Assembly: GCF_018861025.1 (NCBI RefSeq)
Contig: NZ_JAHKQH010000042.1
Span: 206,321 to 270,320, forward strand
DNA from: Psychrosphaera sp. B3R10
Lineage (GTDB): Bacteria > Pseudomonadota > Gammaproteobacteria > Enterobacterales > Alteromonadaceae
Reading direction: 5' to 3'
DNA length: 64,000 nucleotides
This document shows, piece by piece, positions 17,644 to 27,339 of the stretch. The position numbers and the translations under genes were made by a program. The notes beneath the pieces are model-generated. The model was given only the letters and a program-made list of their open reading frames with translations. It ran no database searches and was not told where the DNA came from. How positions within the stretch are numbered: the first letter of the stretch is position 1; each line of letters begins with the position of its first letter.

Positions 17644-18747
17644 ATGCCAATTCGCAAAATTAAATCGATAAAAAATGCGATTTATAACATTCCGTTGAAA
17701 GAAGTTTTGTCTGACGCCAAACATGGTGATCATACTCACTTTGAAATTATCGTTAGTACCATCTTTACGGATGATGGGTATGAAGGTACGGGTTATACCT
17801 ATACCGGTGGAAAGGGCGGCAGGGCCATATTTTCGTTGCTAGAAGACGAAATTAAACCAACGCTAATTGGTGCTGATGCCAATGACATTCAAGCCGTCTG
17901 GAATAGCATGTATTGGAATTTACATTACGTAGGGCGTGGTGGAATTTTAAGTTTCGCAATGTCAGCGATAGATATCGCTCTTTGGGATATCAAATGTAAA
18001 ACCTTAGGCAAGCCACTATATCAGGTCGCCGGTGGCGCTAGTGACCGAACCAAATGCTACGCTGGCGGAATAGATCTTAATTTTAGTCAAGAAAAGCTGT
18101 TAACGAATATTCAAGGTTATTTGGATAGAGGATTCCATGCAGTAAAAATTAAGGTCGGTAAAGAAAACTATTTAGAAGATGTTGCCAGAGCCGAAGCCGT
18201 GCGCAAACTGATCGGCTCTGACATTAAGTTCATGGTGGATGCAAATTATTCAATGTCTGAAAAGCAGGCAATCCAATTTGCAAAAGCCATTGAACCTCTT
18301 GATATCACCTGGTTTGAAGAACCAACCTTGCCAGATGAGTACGAGATGTATGGACGTATCGCCGATGCGACGACAATACCTTTGGCAATGGGTGAGAATC
18401 TCCATACTTGGCATGAGTTCACGTATGCATTTGCCCAATCTAAACTGGGTTTTGTTCAACCTGATGCATCAAATATCGGTGGCATTACGGGCTGGTTAGA
18501 AATCGCAGAACTCGCGAAACAACACAATATTCCAGTATGCAGTCATGGAATGCACGAATTACACGTGTCATTGCTGTCTTCTCAGTCACACGCTGGTTAT
18601 TTAGAAGTGCACTCATTTCCAATTGATGAGTACACCACACGTCCAATTCAAATCGAAAATGGCTTGGCGCTCGCGCCTGAGCTGGTTGGCACAGGTGTCG
18701 AGTTTGACCCTGTTTTAGTTACTCCACATTTAGTCAAGACTTCTTAA
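17644..18747 (+). CDS. Enolase-superfamily cycloisomerase, probably 3,6-anhydro-L-galactonate cycloisomerase
   Basis: 367 residues of the mandelate racemase/muconate-lactonizing family. The barrel carries KIKVGKE (KxK catalytic lysines), then metal ligands in [16 protein letters not shown] and MGENLHT, and a SHGMHELH segment near the end. Beside an SDR, a Zn dehydrogenase and an aldehyde dehydrogenase, and within an agarase locus, the best fit is the enzyme that converts 3,6-anhydro-L-galactonate to 2-keto-3-deoxy-L-galactonate. A sugar-acid dehydratase of another specificity is the alternative. GAGAGTGAG before ATG 17644 is a good RBS. The next gene starts 16 bp downstream. Confidence 0.8.
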   Translation: MPIRKIKSIKNAIYNIPLKEVLSDAKHGDHTHFEIIVSTIFTDDGYEGTGYTYTGGKGGRAIFSLLEDEIKPTLIGADANDIQAVWNSMYWNLHYVGRGGILSFAMSAIDIALWDIKCKTLGKPLYQVAGGASDRTKCYAGGIDLNFSQEKLLTNIQGYLDRGFHAVKIKVGKENYLEDVARAEAVRKLIGSDIKFMVDANYSMSEKQAIQFAKAIEPLDITWFEEPTLPDEYEMYGRIADATTIPLAMGENLHTWHEFTYAFAQSKLGFVQPDASNIGGITGWLEIAELAKQHNIPVCSHGMHELHVSLLSSQSHAGYLEVHSFPIDEYTTRPIQIENGLALAPELVGTGVEFDPVLVTPHLVKTS

Positions 18748-18763
18748 ATTTATAGGTAAAAAC

Positions 18764-19789
18764 ATGTTAGCAGCTCAATATATTGGTAATAAAAATTTCA
18801 ACATCGTTGAAGGGCAGGCGTTAAAGCCAGGTGCAGGTGAAGTGCGTCTAAATGTCGGTTATGTTGGTATCTGTGGAACAGATATGCACATTTATCATGG
18901 AGTGATGGATCAACGTGTTAACCCTCCTGCGACTATCGGACACGAAATCTCAGGCGTTGTTGCTGAATTAGGTGACGGCGTAACCGGTTTTTCTATTGGT
19001 GATAAAGTTGTAGTACGCCCATTAGATTGGTGTGGTGAATGCCCAACTTGTAACGCCGGTTATACTCACATTTGTCAAAATCTTAAGTTTATGGGAATTG
19101 ACTCACCGGGTGCGTTCCAAAACTCATGGACAGTTAAATCGCGTACATTGCATAAATTACCTGCAAATGTTGATTTGCAACAAGGCGCACTTATCGAGCC
19201 TTTATCAGTAGCATGTCATGACATTCGCCGTTCACGCTTACAAGCTGGTGAAAAAGTGGTTGTTTTAGGCGGTGGGCCAATTGGTCAATTGGTTGCAGCT
19301 GTTGCCAAAAGTGTTGGTGCAGAAGTATTGGTTTCTGAGCCAAATGAAAGCAGACGAGCATTTGCCACAGAAAAACTAGGAGTGAGTGCCGTTAACCCAA
19401 TTGACACGGACTTAGCGAAATTTGTTGACGAGTGGACAGAAACAAAAGGTGCAGATGTCGTATTTGAAGTCTCTGGAGTAAAACCTGCCATAGATGCAAT
19501 GACACAAATTGCTGGCCGACGCGGTCGTATTGTTATGGTGGCTATTCACGCCCAAGCACCTGAGATTGATTTGTTCCAATTTTTCTGGAAAGAGTTAGAG
19601 TTATTAGGAGCACGTGTTTACGAAGCGGCTGATTTTGACTGGGCTGTTGAGCTAATTTCTTCTGGTAAAATTGATGTTAGACCATTTATCAGTTCAGTAA
19701 ATGAGTTAAAAGACATCGGTAAAGCATTCGCTGGGATGGATAACAATCCGACTGGTATGAAAGCATTGGTTTCATGTGGTGCGGAATAA
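18764..19789 (+). CDS. Zn-dependent dehydrogenase, probably 2-keto-3-deoxy-L-galactonate 5-dehydrogenase
   Basis: 341 residues of the medium-chain dehydrogenase family. The catalytic Zn site is CGTDMHIYHG with GHEISGVV, the structural Zn is in CGECPTCNAGYTHIC, and the NAD-binding Rossmann motif is VLGGGPIGQL. It is the second gene of a four-gene operon. In the known anhydrogalactose pathway a dehydrogenase of this type oxidises C5 of 2-keto-3-deoxy-L-galactonate, giving a 2,5-diketo acid that the following SDR reduces. The specificity is inferred from the operon, not from the sequence itself. Confidence 0.78.
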   Translation: MLAAQYIGNKNFNIVEGQALKPGAGEVRLNVGYVGICGTDMHIYHGVMDQRVNPPATIGHEISGVVAELGDGVTGFSIGDKVVVRPLDWCGECPTCNAGYTHICQNLKFMGIDSPGAFQNSWTVKSRTLHKLPANVDLQQGALIEPLSVACHDIRRSRLQAGEKVVVLGGGPIGQLVAAVAKSVGAEVLVSEPNESRRAFATEKLGVSAVNPIDTDLAKFVDEWTETKGADVVFEVSGVKPAIDAMTQIAGRRGRIVMVAIHAQAPEIDLFQFFWKELELLGARVYEAADFDWAVELISSGKIDVRPFISSVNELKDIGKAFAGMDNNPTGMKALVSCGAE

Positions 19790-19881
19790 ACCGATAAACC
19801 ATTAATATCCTAAACGCTTATATCGCTAATTAATTTATTGGTTTTCCCAGGCTTTTGGGGAAACCAAAGAGAGAATAAAAA

Positions 19882-20646
19882 ATGTTAGAAAAATTCAATT
19901 TAGAAGGCAAAGTGGCCTTAGTAACTGGCGCTAAACGTGGCATTGGTAAAGGTATTGCATTGGGACTAGCAGAAGCTGGCGCTGACATTATCGCAGTATC
20001 AGCGAGTTTAGAACTTGAAGGTTCTGAAGTCGAAAAAGAAGTCAAAGCTTTAGGTCGTAATTTTAAAGCTTACCAATGTGATTTTTCAGACCGTGATGCT
20101 CTGTACAAATTTATTGAACAAGTAAAAGCTGATTTTGACCAAATAGATATTTTGGTTAATAACGCAGGCACTATCCTACGTGCACCAGCTGCAGAACATG
20201 GCGATGACTTGTGGGATAAAGTGATTGACGTTAACTTAAACTCGCAGTTTGTTCTTAGCCGCGAAATTGGCAAAGATATGGTTGAACGAGGCAGTGGTAA
20301 GATCATATTCACTGCATCTTTATTGACTTTCCAAGGTGGAATTACCGTACCTGGTTATGCTGCTAGTAAAGGCGCAATTGGTCAGTTAGTTAAAGCATTA
20401 GCAAATGAATGGGCAGGTAAAGGCGTAAACGTAAATGCCATCGCACCTGGTTATATTGACACTGACAATACTGAAGCATTACGCAATGATCCGATACGTT
20501 CAAAATCGATTTTAGATCGCATACCACAAGGTCGCTGGGGCACCCCAGATGACTTTAAAGGCCCAGCTGTGTTTTTATCGTCAGACGCAGCTTCTTATGT
20601 AAATGGTACCATCTTGTTAGTAGATGGCGGCTGGATGGGGAGATAA
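19882..20646 (+). CDS. Short-chain dehydrogenase, probably 2,5-diketo-3-deoxy-galactonate 5-reductase (KduD-like)
   Basis: 254 residues, a classical SDR. The cofactor motif is [12 protein letters not shown], the structural NNAG is present, and the catalytic Ser and Tyr-x-x-x-Lys are in FTASLLTF and YAASKG. It resembles 2-keto-3-deoxygluconate dehydrogenases (KduD/KduD-like). As part of this operon it should reduce the 5-keto group with the opposite stereochemistry, yielding 2-keto-3-deoxy-D-gluconate for the Entner-Doudoroff branch. It follows the Zn dehydrogenase after 92 bp and precedes the aldehyde dehydrogenase by 4 bp. Confidence 0.8.
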   Translation: MLEKFNLEGKVALVTGAKRGIGKGIALGLAEAGADIIAVSASLELEGSEVEKEVKALGRNFKAYQCDFSDRDALYKFIEQVKADFDQIDILVNNAGTILRAPAAEHGDDLWDKVIDVNLNSQFVLSREIGKDMVERGSGKIIFTASLLTFQGGITVPGYAASKGAIGQLVKALANEWAGKGVNVNAIAPGYIDTDNTEALRNDPIRSKSILDRIPQGRWGTPDDFKGPAVFLSSDAASYVNGTILLVDGGWMGR

Positions 20647-20650
20647 TCCA

Positions 20651-22102
20651 ATGCAATTTCAAAATAATGTAAATTTTATAAATGGCGAATACGTTGCGTC
20701 AAAAGTAACAGAAACGATCGATATCTTAAGCCCATCAACGGGTGAGAAAATTGGTGTTATCCCAAAAGGTTGCGCAGAAGACGCACAATTCGCGCTAGAA
20801 AACTCAGACGCTGCACAAAAGAAGTGGGCTAAGCTAACGGCGCGTAATCGTCAGAGTATATTACGTAACTTTGCGAATAAAATTCGTGAAAACAAAGATA
20901 TTTTAGCGCCAATGATTGTTGCAGAGCAGGGTAAACTGTTATCGGTTGCTCAAATGGAAGTGGATGTTACTGCGACATTTATTGATTACGCCTGTGATAA
21001 TGCATTGACTATCGAAGGTGACATTTTGCCTTCAGACAATGAACACGAAAAAATCTATATTCACAAGGTTCCTCGTGGTGTTGTTGTGGGAATTACCGCA
21101 TGGAATTTCCCACTTGCTTTGGCGGGTCGTAAAATTGGTCCAGCCCTAATTACGGGTAATTCCATTATTGTCAAACCCACGCAGGAAACGCCATTGGCGA
21201 CAACCGAACTCGGTCGTATAGCAAATGAAGCTGGTATTCCAGCGGGTGTGTTAAACATTATAAATGGTTCAGGTTCAGTGGTGGGTCAGGCACTTTGTGA
21301 AAGTCCAATTACAAAAATGATCACCATGACAGGGTCAACGGTAGCAGGTAAGCAAATTTACAAAACCTCTGCAGAATATATGACACCTGTTATGCTGGAG
21401 TTAGGTGGTAAAGCACCTATGGTCGTTATGGCCGACGCCGACCTTGACCAAGCGGTTGAAGGCGCATTATGGGGACGTTTTGCTAACTGTGGACAAGTTT
21501 GTACTTGTGTTGAACGTTTGTATGTACAAGAAAGTGTCTATGATAAGTTTATGGCAAAGTTTTTACCTGCCGTTAAATCACTCAAAGTGGGTGATCCGAT
21601 GGACCCTGAAACACAAATGGGCCCTAAGTGTAATCAACGTGAAATTGAAAACATTGACCATATTGTTCAAGAAAGCGTTAAGCAAGGTGCAACCGTTGCC
21701 CTTGGCGGTAAAACGGCAAATGTCGATGGTTTTGAAGGTGGTTGTTGGTACGAACCAACGTTATTAGTTGACGTTGAACAAAGTAACATTGCCGTTCATG
21801 AAGAAACATTCGGTCCTGTTTTACCTATTATCAAAGTGAAAGATATGGACCAAGCTATTGAATACTGCAACGACAGTATTTATGGGTTAAGTGCTTACAT
21901 TTACACGAAAAACTTCTTTGATATTCATAAAGCCATTAGCGATTTAGAAGTCGGTGAAGTTTATGTCAACCGCGGTATGGGTGAACAACATCAAGGTTTC
22001 CACAACGGTTGGAAACAATCTGGCTTTGGTGGAGAAGACGGTAAGTTTGGTCTTGAGCAATATTTAGAGAAAAAGACTGTTTACCTTAAAGAAACCCCGT
22101 AA
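20651..22102 (+). CDS. Aldehyde dehydrogenase, probably 3,6-anhydro-L-galactose dehydrogenase
   Basis: 483 residues. ATG 20651 is preceded by GGGGAGATA, and an in-frame ATG nine codons earlier would overlap the SDR. ALDH-superfamily motifs are all present: [11 protein letters not shown], catalytic Glu in MLELGGKAP, catalytic Cys in [10 protein letters not shown], and [11 protein letters not shown]. It resembles lactaldehyde/glycolaldehyde-type ALDHs, the group that includes 3,6-anhydro-L-galactose dehydrogenases. It would make the first step of the pathway, oxidation of the aldose to 3,6-anhydro-L-galactonate. KDG kinase and KDPG aldolase, needed to finish the route, are not in the window. 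Confidence 0.82.
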   Translation: MQFQNNVNFINGEYVASKVTETIDILSPSTGEKIGVIPKGCAEDAQFALENSDAAQKKWAKLTARNRQSILRNFANKIRENKDILAPMIVAEQGKLLSVAQMEVDVTATFIDYACDNALTIEGDILPSDNEHEKIYIHKVPRGVVVGITAWNFPLALAGRKIGPALITGNSIIVKPTQETPLATTELGRIANEAGIPAGVLNIINGSGSVVGQALCESPITKMITMTGSTVAGKQIYKTSAEYMTPVMLELGGKAPMVVMADADLDQAVEGALWGRFANCGQVCTCVERLYVQESVYDKFMAKFLPAVKSLKVGDPMDPETQMGPKCNQREIENIDHIVQESVKQGATVALGGKTANVDGFEGGCWYEPTLLVDVEQSNIAVHEETFGPVLPIIKVKDMDQAIEYCNDSIYGLSAYIYTKNFFDIHKAISDLEVGEVYVNRGMGEQHQGFHNGWKQSGFGGEDGKFGLEQYLEKKTVYLKETP

Positions 22103-22174
22103 ACGCATATGTTTTAAATTAAAAACTAGTCCTGTGTCTGCTCAGAACACTAAATCTGAGTCCTGTTGTTTTAT

Positions 22175-22208
22175 AGCGATGTTAGCGAAAGCTACATCGC
22201 TTTTTTTT
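22175..22208 (+). terminator. Rho-independent terminator of the anhydrogalactose operon
   Basis: AGCGATGTTAGC and GCTACATCGCT form an 11-bp stem with one bulged T and a GAAA loop, followed by eight Ts. It lies 73 bp after the aldehyde dehydrogenase stop. Confidence 0.85.
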
Positions 22209-22217
22209 GCCTGCAAT

Positions 22218-22382
22218 TTATACCAGCCCATTGAACAAAATGGGCCAATAATAATTGAAGAAAAGCGAGTAAACAAAGGAGATTGCAGCAAAAACAACCC
22301 CGATTAAAACAACCCCGATTAAAAAGAGGTAGCTAAACGCTGGCCTGTAATGGTCACCTTGTATGTGACCAATTAGTACGTC
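22218..22382 (-). other. Short open frame encoding a membrane segment, no normal start codon
   Basis: Directly after the Sel1-repeat gene on the same strand, a 54-codon frame is bounded by stops and encodes a very hydrophobic helix (about SYLFLIGVV to SLFFNYYW). No ATG, GTG or TTG begins it; the frame is -1 relative to the upstream gene. Inside, a perfect 15-bp tandem duplication (22291-22320) encodes LIGVV twice, so the duplication kept the frame. It could be a C-terminal membrane anchor reached by frameshift, a gene with a rare start, or a remnant. Confidence 0.3.
22291..22320. repeat. Two perfect 15-bp tandem repeats
   Basis: The unit AAAACAACCCCGATT occurs twice in a row and is followed by AAAA. 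On the minus strand it reads as the in-frame peptide repeat LIGVV-LIGVV of the short membrane frame. Confidence 0.9.
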
Positions 22383-23869
22383 TCATTGGAAATCGTTACA
22401 TTACCGCCTGACGTCCATGTTGTAAGTTTATCGTGCCACTCCTTAGTGTCCCAGCCTCGTTGTTCAGCACGGTAAATGGCATCTTTAATCATTCGAACAG
22501 CATCTGCTCGCTGGCGTTTGTCTTGCTGTTCATATGCAAGGGCCATTAAATATAATATTTCGGGATTGTCACCATTTAAGTTCATTAGCGGTTGTAAGTA
22601 GGTTAACGCTGTTTTGGCATCGCGCAGTTTTGGGTCCGTAGCATTTAATTTAATATAGGCAGAGCGCTTTAACGCCAACTCATGACCCTGTTTCGCGGCG
22701 CGTTCTAGCCAAAAGTGTGCTTTGTGTTCATCAATCTCTATCCAAGGGCTAGTTAAACAGAGTTCACCGACCAAGTATTCGGCATTTGCGAGACCATTTT
22801 GTGCCGCTTTAATCAGCCAATGTGTAGCTTCTTTTATGTTTGTCTGCTCTCTATACATTTTGCTGCCTAGCACATATTGCGCCTCTGCTACGCCAGCGTC
22901 TGCTGACTTCCTAAGCAATGTTTCTACTTCGCCTGCTTGTCGTTTTATTCCGTCGAATGCCATTAAAACAACGGCATACAAATATTGATCTGATGGAGTT
23001 AGAAGGTCGTTTTTACGTTTGTTTGTGATGTGTCTAATCCCACTATATATTTTTTTATAGTCTGTACGTAAGTCACTGACATTAAGGTGCTGCTGGGCTA
23101 GACCTAATCTAACCCGTTTAAAAAATGGTATTGTGGATTCATTAAATATTGGTTTAGCAAATTTCACTTCTTTTAGTTGTCTCAATGCTCGACGAATAGA
23201 GCCATATTGTTGAATAACATCGATATGTCTTACGGTGCCGTCCGCAGCAATTGATAAATCCGCAATTAGCAAATAAGGGCTTTTTTGGCTTCTCATCGAG
23301 GTATTACTTACATAGCTACTGCCAAACTCATCTGAAAAGTCAGAATCGACTGATAAATCTAAATCCTCCTCGTCAAGGATGTTGTCAATTATGTCATCTT
23401 CAATATCCAATAAATATGACTCGTCACCGTTTGAAAATTTAACTTTTTTTGACAGATTATTGGTTATCAACTGGGGCAGAATATTGGTATTGATTGATTT
23501 TTTTCCGTATACGGGTTCCAGTCGCTGTAGCTGTTCGACGAGGTTTTGTTTGTCCGCAGGGGAAAGCTTAGCGGATAACAAACTGGCTAGTTTTTTTGAG
23601 TTTTTAAAGTCATATTGCGCCGCTAATGTTAGCCAACTGATGACCATGTTTTTGTCTTGTTCAACGCCTAAACCCTGGTTGTATATCACGCCAAGAGTAT
23701 GCAACGCTCTGGCATTGCCGGCCTGCGCCGCCGCTTTATATTCGGTAATGGCACTTTGATAATCACCGGATTCAAAGGCAATATCAGCGAGTTTTATGTT
23801 GGCATCAACTGGACCGGTCGCTACGATAAGTAAGGACACGAATAAAGTCTGAAATTTGGATAGCGTCAT
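22373..23869 (-). CDS. Secreted Sel1-like repeat (TPR-type) protein
   Basis: 498 residues with a signal peptide (LFVSLLIVATGPVDA). Sel1-like alpha-helical repeats occur at about 40-85 (ARALHTLGVIYNQGLGVEQD) and 315-400 (AEAQYVLGSKMYREQTN, LANAEYLVGELCL, HFWLERAAKQGHELA). Between them lies an acidic stretch rich in Asp/Glu (about 155-180) and a region similar to TonB-type C-terminal folds (IADLSIAADGTVRHIDVIQ, then a K-F-A-K-P-x-F segment), which suggests contact with partners at the envelope. The RBS AGGACA precedes ATG 23869. Function unknown; Sel1 proteins usually scaffold protein complexes. Confidence 0.75.
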   Translation of the reverse strand: MTLSKFQTLFVSLLIVATGPVDANIKLADIAFESGDYQSAITEYKAAAQAGNARALHTLGVIYNQGLGVEQDKNMVISWLTLAAQYDFKNSKKLASLLSAKLSPADKQNLVEQLQRLEPVYGKKSINTNILPQLITNNLSKKVKFSNGDESYLLDIEDDIIDNILDEEDLDLSVDSDFSDEFGSSYVSNTSMRSQKSPYLLIADLSIAADGTVRHIDVIQQYGSIRRALRQLKEVKFAKPIFNESTIPFFKRVRLGLAQQHLNVSDLRTDYKKIYSGIRHITNKRKNDLLTPSDQYLYAVVLMAFDGIKRQAGEVETLLRKSADAGVAEAQYVLGSKMYREQTNIKEATHWLIKAAQNGLANAEYLVGELCLTSPWIEIDEHKAHFWLERAAKQGHELALKRSAYIKLNATDPKLRDAKTALTYLQPLMNLNGDNPEILYLMALAYEQQDKRQRADAVRMIKDAIYRAEQRGWDTKEWHDKLTTWTSGGNVTISNETY

Positions 23870-24125
23870 GAGTGTCCTAAGGACGGTAGTTTTGTTATCT
23901 GTTTAAAACAAATTACAACGGAAGAACCATAATTTAATATTGAGAATTGATAAATAATTTCTATTTTGGTTGGATCTAAATGTTTAACCAAAGAAGTTAG
24001 ATTTTTGTTTTTTTAACTTTCTATCAACTCAAAACTAAGCGTGTCGTTGTTAATGTAAACGTAAAGTTAGTGGTGTAGTATTGTTGTGTAACCCAGCAAA
24101 GAATACATCCAAGGGCTCTGATTTT

Positions 24126-25367
24126 ATGCGTTTTTTCTACTTAATATTTGTTTTTTTATTACTCGCTTTGCTCAGTGCATGTGGCACAGGTCAACACTTT
24201 AAAAATATCGAACAAGGGACAAGCCCAATCAATACATCAACACCGATTACATTAAAAGTGGCCACATTTAATGTCAGCATGGAAGCCACTAATTATGTAG
24301 AAAACAACCAAAAAGCCATGTCGAATGCAGCGTTGCGAACAGCCCTTAAGTCTGGAGAACACCCACAGATAAAAAATATTGCTGAAATCGTGCAACGTGT
24401 TGCGCCCGATATAATACTGCTTAACGAATTTGATTACATTGCTGACAAGCAACAGGGCATTACGTTATTTAAACAAAAATACCTAGAAGTTAGCCAGCGA
24501 GGTCAGCAATCTATCAGTTACCCCTTTGTCTATCTGGCCCCGGTTAATACCGGTATGAAAACGCCTTTCCATCAGGATAAAAAAAGTCGTTTGAGTCATT
24601 TTGGGTTTGGCAAGTACGAAGGTCAATATGGCATGGTTTTATTGTCAAAGTATCCAATTGGCCCCACTGAAGTCAGGACATTTCAGCATTTTCTTTGGAA
24701 AGATATGCCAAACCATTTGATGCCTAAAGAGACGGACGGTAATCATTGGTATCGTAAAAATGAAGTTGAGTTAATGCGTTTGTCGTCAAAGTCTCACTGG
24801 GATATTCCGGTAATGGTTTGTGGAGAAACCATTCGGGTTTTAGCCAGTCATCCGACGCCTCCTGTATTTGACGGACCAGAGGATAGGAATGGCCGCCGTA
24901 ACCATGACGAACTGCGTTTTTGGGCAGATTACATTAACAATAGCAGCACAAGTTATCATTATGATGATAATGGCACTAAAGGGGGGATTCCGGATAATTC
25001 TCCATTTGTTATTTTAGGGGACTTAAACGCAAGCCCAGTAGAAGGGGATGCATTTCCTGGCGCCATCTCGCAATTGCTAACGCATCCAAAAGTAAACAGT
25101 AAAATAATCCCAGAGTCAGAAGGGGGCGTGCTAAATCGCAATGCCAGCGAGTTCGCTGCAAATCATACAGCATCATGGGGGATAAGAGCTGATTACGTTT
25201 TGCCTTCCATTGATTTTAATGTGATGTCTAGTGGCGTATTCTGGCCAAAGCCGCAAAGCCCGTTATCGCGCCTAGTTTCGACTCGGGAAGCCTCTTCAGA
25301 TCATAGATTGGTTTGGGTGACGCTGCAATTACCAGTCAAGACCAATGACTGTATAAGTAAAGATTAG
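24126..25367 (+). CDS. Endonuclease/exonuclease/phosphatase family lipoprotein
   Basis: 413 residues. ATG 24126 has a strong RBS (AAGGG) and starts a lipoprotein signal with lipobox LLSAC; a start 15 codons upstream would spoil it. The fold motifs are VATFNVSM, ILLNEFDYI (metal-ligand Glu), VILGDLNASPVEG (Asp-x-Asn) and the C-terminal SSDHRLVWV (catalytic Asp-His). Such secreted phosphodiesterases act on DNA, phospholipid or other phosphoesters. A Tat-exported PhoX-like gene follows 51 bp downstream, so the pair may scavenge organic phosphate. Confidence 0.85.
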   Translation: MRFFYLIFVFLLLALLSACGTGQHFKNIEQGTSPINTSTPITLKVATFNVSMEATNYVENNQKAMSNAALRTALKSGEHPQIKNIAEIVQRVAPDIILLNEFDYIADKQQGITLFKQKYLEVSQRGQQSISYPFVYLAPVNTGMKTPFHQDKKSRLSHFGFGKYEGQYGMVLLSKYPIGPTEVRTFQHFLWKDMPNHLMPKETDGNHWYRKNEVELMRLSSKSHWDIPVMVCGETIRVLASHPTPPVFDGPEDRNGRRNHDELRFWADYINNSSTSYHYDDNGTKGGIPDNSPFVILGDLNASPVEGDAFPGAISQLLTHPKVNSKIIPESEGGVLNRNASEFAANHTASWGIRADYVLPSIDFNVMSSGVFWPKPQSPLSRLVSTREASSDHRLVWVTLQLPVKTNDCISKD

Positions 25368-25418
25368 AGCGTAGTTACTTGAACGAACATACTAAATTCA
25401 TCGTTAAATAGGATATTT

Positions 25419-26801
25419 ATGATTTCTCGTCGCCATTTTATGTTTGGTATCGCCGGCACAGCTTTTGCCGGACTAAGTTTAAGCTTGCTTGGCCGTAAGG
25501 TGAGCGCGCAAGTTACCAATCCTCCTCTCCCAACTTATTCTGGGTATGGCCCGTTACTTACTGATCCTAATCGACTTTTAGATTTACCAGAAGGCTTTAG
25601 TTATCAAGTGGTTTCACAGTTCGAAGATCGAATGAGTGATGGCTTGCCTGTACCTGATCGAGCCGATGGAATGGGGTGCTTTAAACTTGATGACGATCGG
25701 GTGGTATTAATCCGAAACCATGAACTGCATCCAAAACATTTCGACGATTTACCTGAAAAATCCAAAACCTACACCTCAGACAAAGCATACGATAGTTTTA
25801 GTAACGGAATCGCTTTGCCAGGAGGGACAAGTAATTTAATTTATAATCTTAAAACTCAAAAGCTAGAACAGGAGTTTTTGAGTTTAATTGGCACAATTCG
25901 AAATTGTTCAGGCGGCATTACTCCTTGGGGTACTTGGTTATCATGCGAAGAGTCTGTCGCAAAGGCTGGGGACGATATTACACGCGACCATGGTTACATT
26001 TTTGAAATCTCGGCTAACGCTACGGGCTTGGTAGAACCTAAACCGTTAAAAGAAATGGGACGTTTTAATCATGAAGCGGCTGCAGTCGACCCTCAAACTG
26101 GAATTGTTTATCTAACAGAGGACAGGGGGGACAGTTTGTTTTATCGCTTTATACCTAACGCACCTGGCCAGTTGGATAAAGGTGGTCAGTTACAAGCAAT
26201 GGTTGTCATGCACTTGCCTAAATTTGATAGCCGTAATTGGTCTAATTTAACTATGCCAATAGAGAAGTGGTTTGATGTTGAATGGATTAATATAAACAAC
26301 CCAGAGGCACCTGAAGACGACTTGCGAATCCAAGGTTATGACAAAGGTGCAGCAGTCTTTGCAAGAGGTGAAGGTATACATTGGGGAGATCACGAATTGT
26401 ATTTTTGCTGTACAAATGGTGGCTCACAAAAACTGGGGCAAATTATGCGTTATCAACCTTCAGTGCATGAAGGAACTAAGGATGAAGCCAAAAGCCCTGG
26501 GCAAATTCAATTGTTTCTAGAGAGCACAGATGAGTCATTATATAATTTTGGTGACAATCTAACGGTGGCGCCAAATGGCCACTTAATCGTTTGTGAAGAT
26601 CAATATACGGCAATAACGAGTAATCATTTACGCGGCGTTACACCAGACGGCAAAGTATATGACGTTGCGCGTATTCGAGTGCAAACTGAACCTGCAGGCG
26701 CTTGTTTTTCACCCGATGGCAGCACTTTGTTTGTTAATCTGTATTCACCGACACGAACTTTGGCAATAACCGGCCCTTGGCAGGCGTTTAAAACGAGTTG
26801 A
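25419..26801 (+). CDS. Tat-exported PhoX/DUF839 family phosphatase-like protein
   Basis: 460 residues. The N-terminus MISRRHFMFGIAG is a twin-arginine signal with cleavage after VSAQ. The rest fits DUF839, the PhoX-type beta-propeller of Ca/Fe alkaline phosphatases: DRADGMGCF, VVLIRNHEL, NCSGGITPWGTWLSCEES (characteristic), RFNHEAAAVDPQTGIVYLTEDRGDS cut into shorter motifs, and LTVAPNGHLIVCED. The NCSGG and LSCEE segments hold residues that contact the metal cluster in PhoX. RBS AGGAT precedes the ATG. The probable role is release of phosphate from organic esters in the periplasm. Confidence 0.85.
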   Translation: MISRRHFMFGIAGTAFAGLSLSLLGRKVSAQVTNPPLPTYSGYGPLLTDPNRLLDLPEGFSYQVVSQFEDRMSDGLPVPDRADGMGCFKLDDDRVVLIRNHELHPKHFDDLPEKSKTYTSDKAYDSFSNGIALPGGTSNLIYNLKTQKLEQEFLSLIGTIRNCSGGITPWGTWLSCEESVAKAGDDITRDHGYIFEISANATGLVEPKPLKEMGRFNHEAAAVDPQTGIVYLTEDRGDSLFYRFIPNAPGQLDKGGQLQAMVVMHLPKFDSRNWSNLTMPIEKWFDVEWININNPEAPEDDLRIQGYDKGAAVFARGEGIHWGDHELYFCCTNGGSQKLGQIMRYQPSVHEGTKDEAKSPGQIQLFLESTDESLYNFGDNLTVAPNGHLIVCEDQYTAITSNHLRGVTPDGKVYDVARIRVQTEPAGACFSPDGSTLFVNLYSPTRTLAITGPWQAFKTS

Positions 26802-27339
26802 TTTTATCCTAGTGAATATTGCTATGGGTAGTCTTTTTCGGCTAATTAAAACTGCACTGCTCGAATGTACGGCTGGATTCAAATCTAAACATCAATCAAT
26901 AAATTTAATTGCGTTATTTAAGCAACTCTAAATCCAATTGTGTTAGATAACATTACGCCTTTAGAGTTAGTTAAATTGTAAACGAGTAGCCGTAACGAGC
27001 GACTGCGCTAAAGCTTGCCTTCAAAGTGTATTACACATTAGAGACGAGAATGACAACGTCGGATTATTAATTAGATAGACGAAAATCCAAATGATGGACC
27101 ATATCGATACGTTTATCCGTTACAACTTATGCAAATTGCTTCGCCCAGAAATACGTTGCAACTAGGGGGGAAGAGATCATTCTTCAGTTGTTCTTTAGGT
27201 TGCTATTGAACCTCAGGTAGTGGCAGGTGTGCAGGTGGTGGTAGTTCTGGCGGCAGTTAACCTTGATACTCAACTTAATGGCTTAATTGGCCGCTAAAAA
27301 AAATCCAGCCCTAAGGGCTGGATTTTATTGATGGTTAGA
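26802..27339. other. Intergenic region between PhoX-like gene and TonB receptor
   Basis: 538 bp between convergent genes with no intact gene. One short run at about 27220-27260 reads as Gly/Ser-rich peptide (GGGSSGGS then stop), like debris of a lipoprotein or linker. The receptor's terminator is at its right end. Otherwise I see nothing. Confidence 0.4.
27296..27327 (-). terminator. Rho-independent terminator of the TonB receptor gene
   Basis: TCCAGCCC and GGGCTGGA form an 8-bp GC-rich stem with a TAA loop. The A run before it becomes a T run after the hairpin on the minus strand, 13 bp past the receptor stop. The T run on the plus side is also good, so it may act both ways. Confidence 0.85.
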
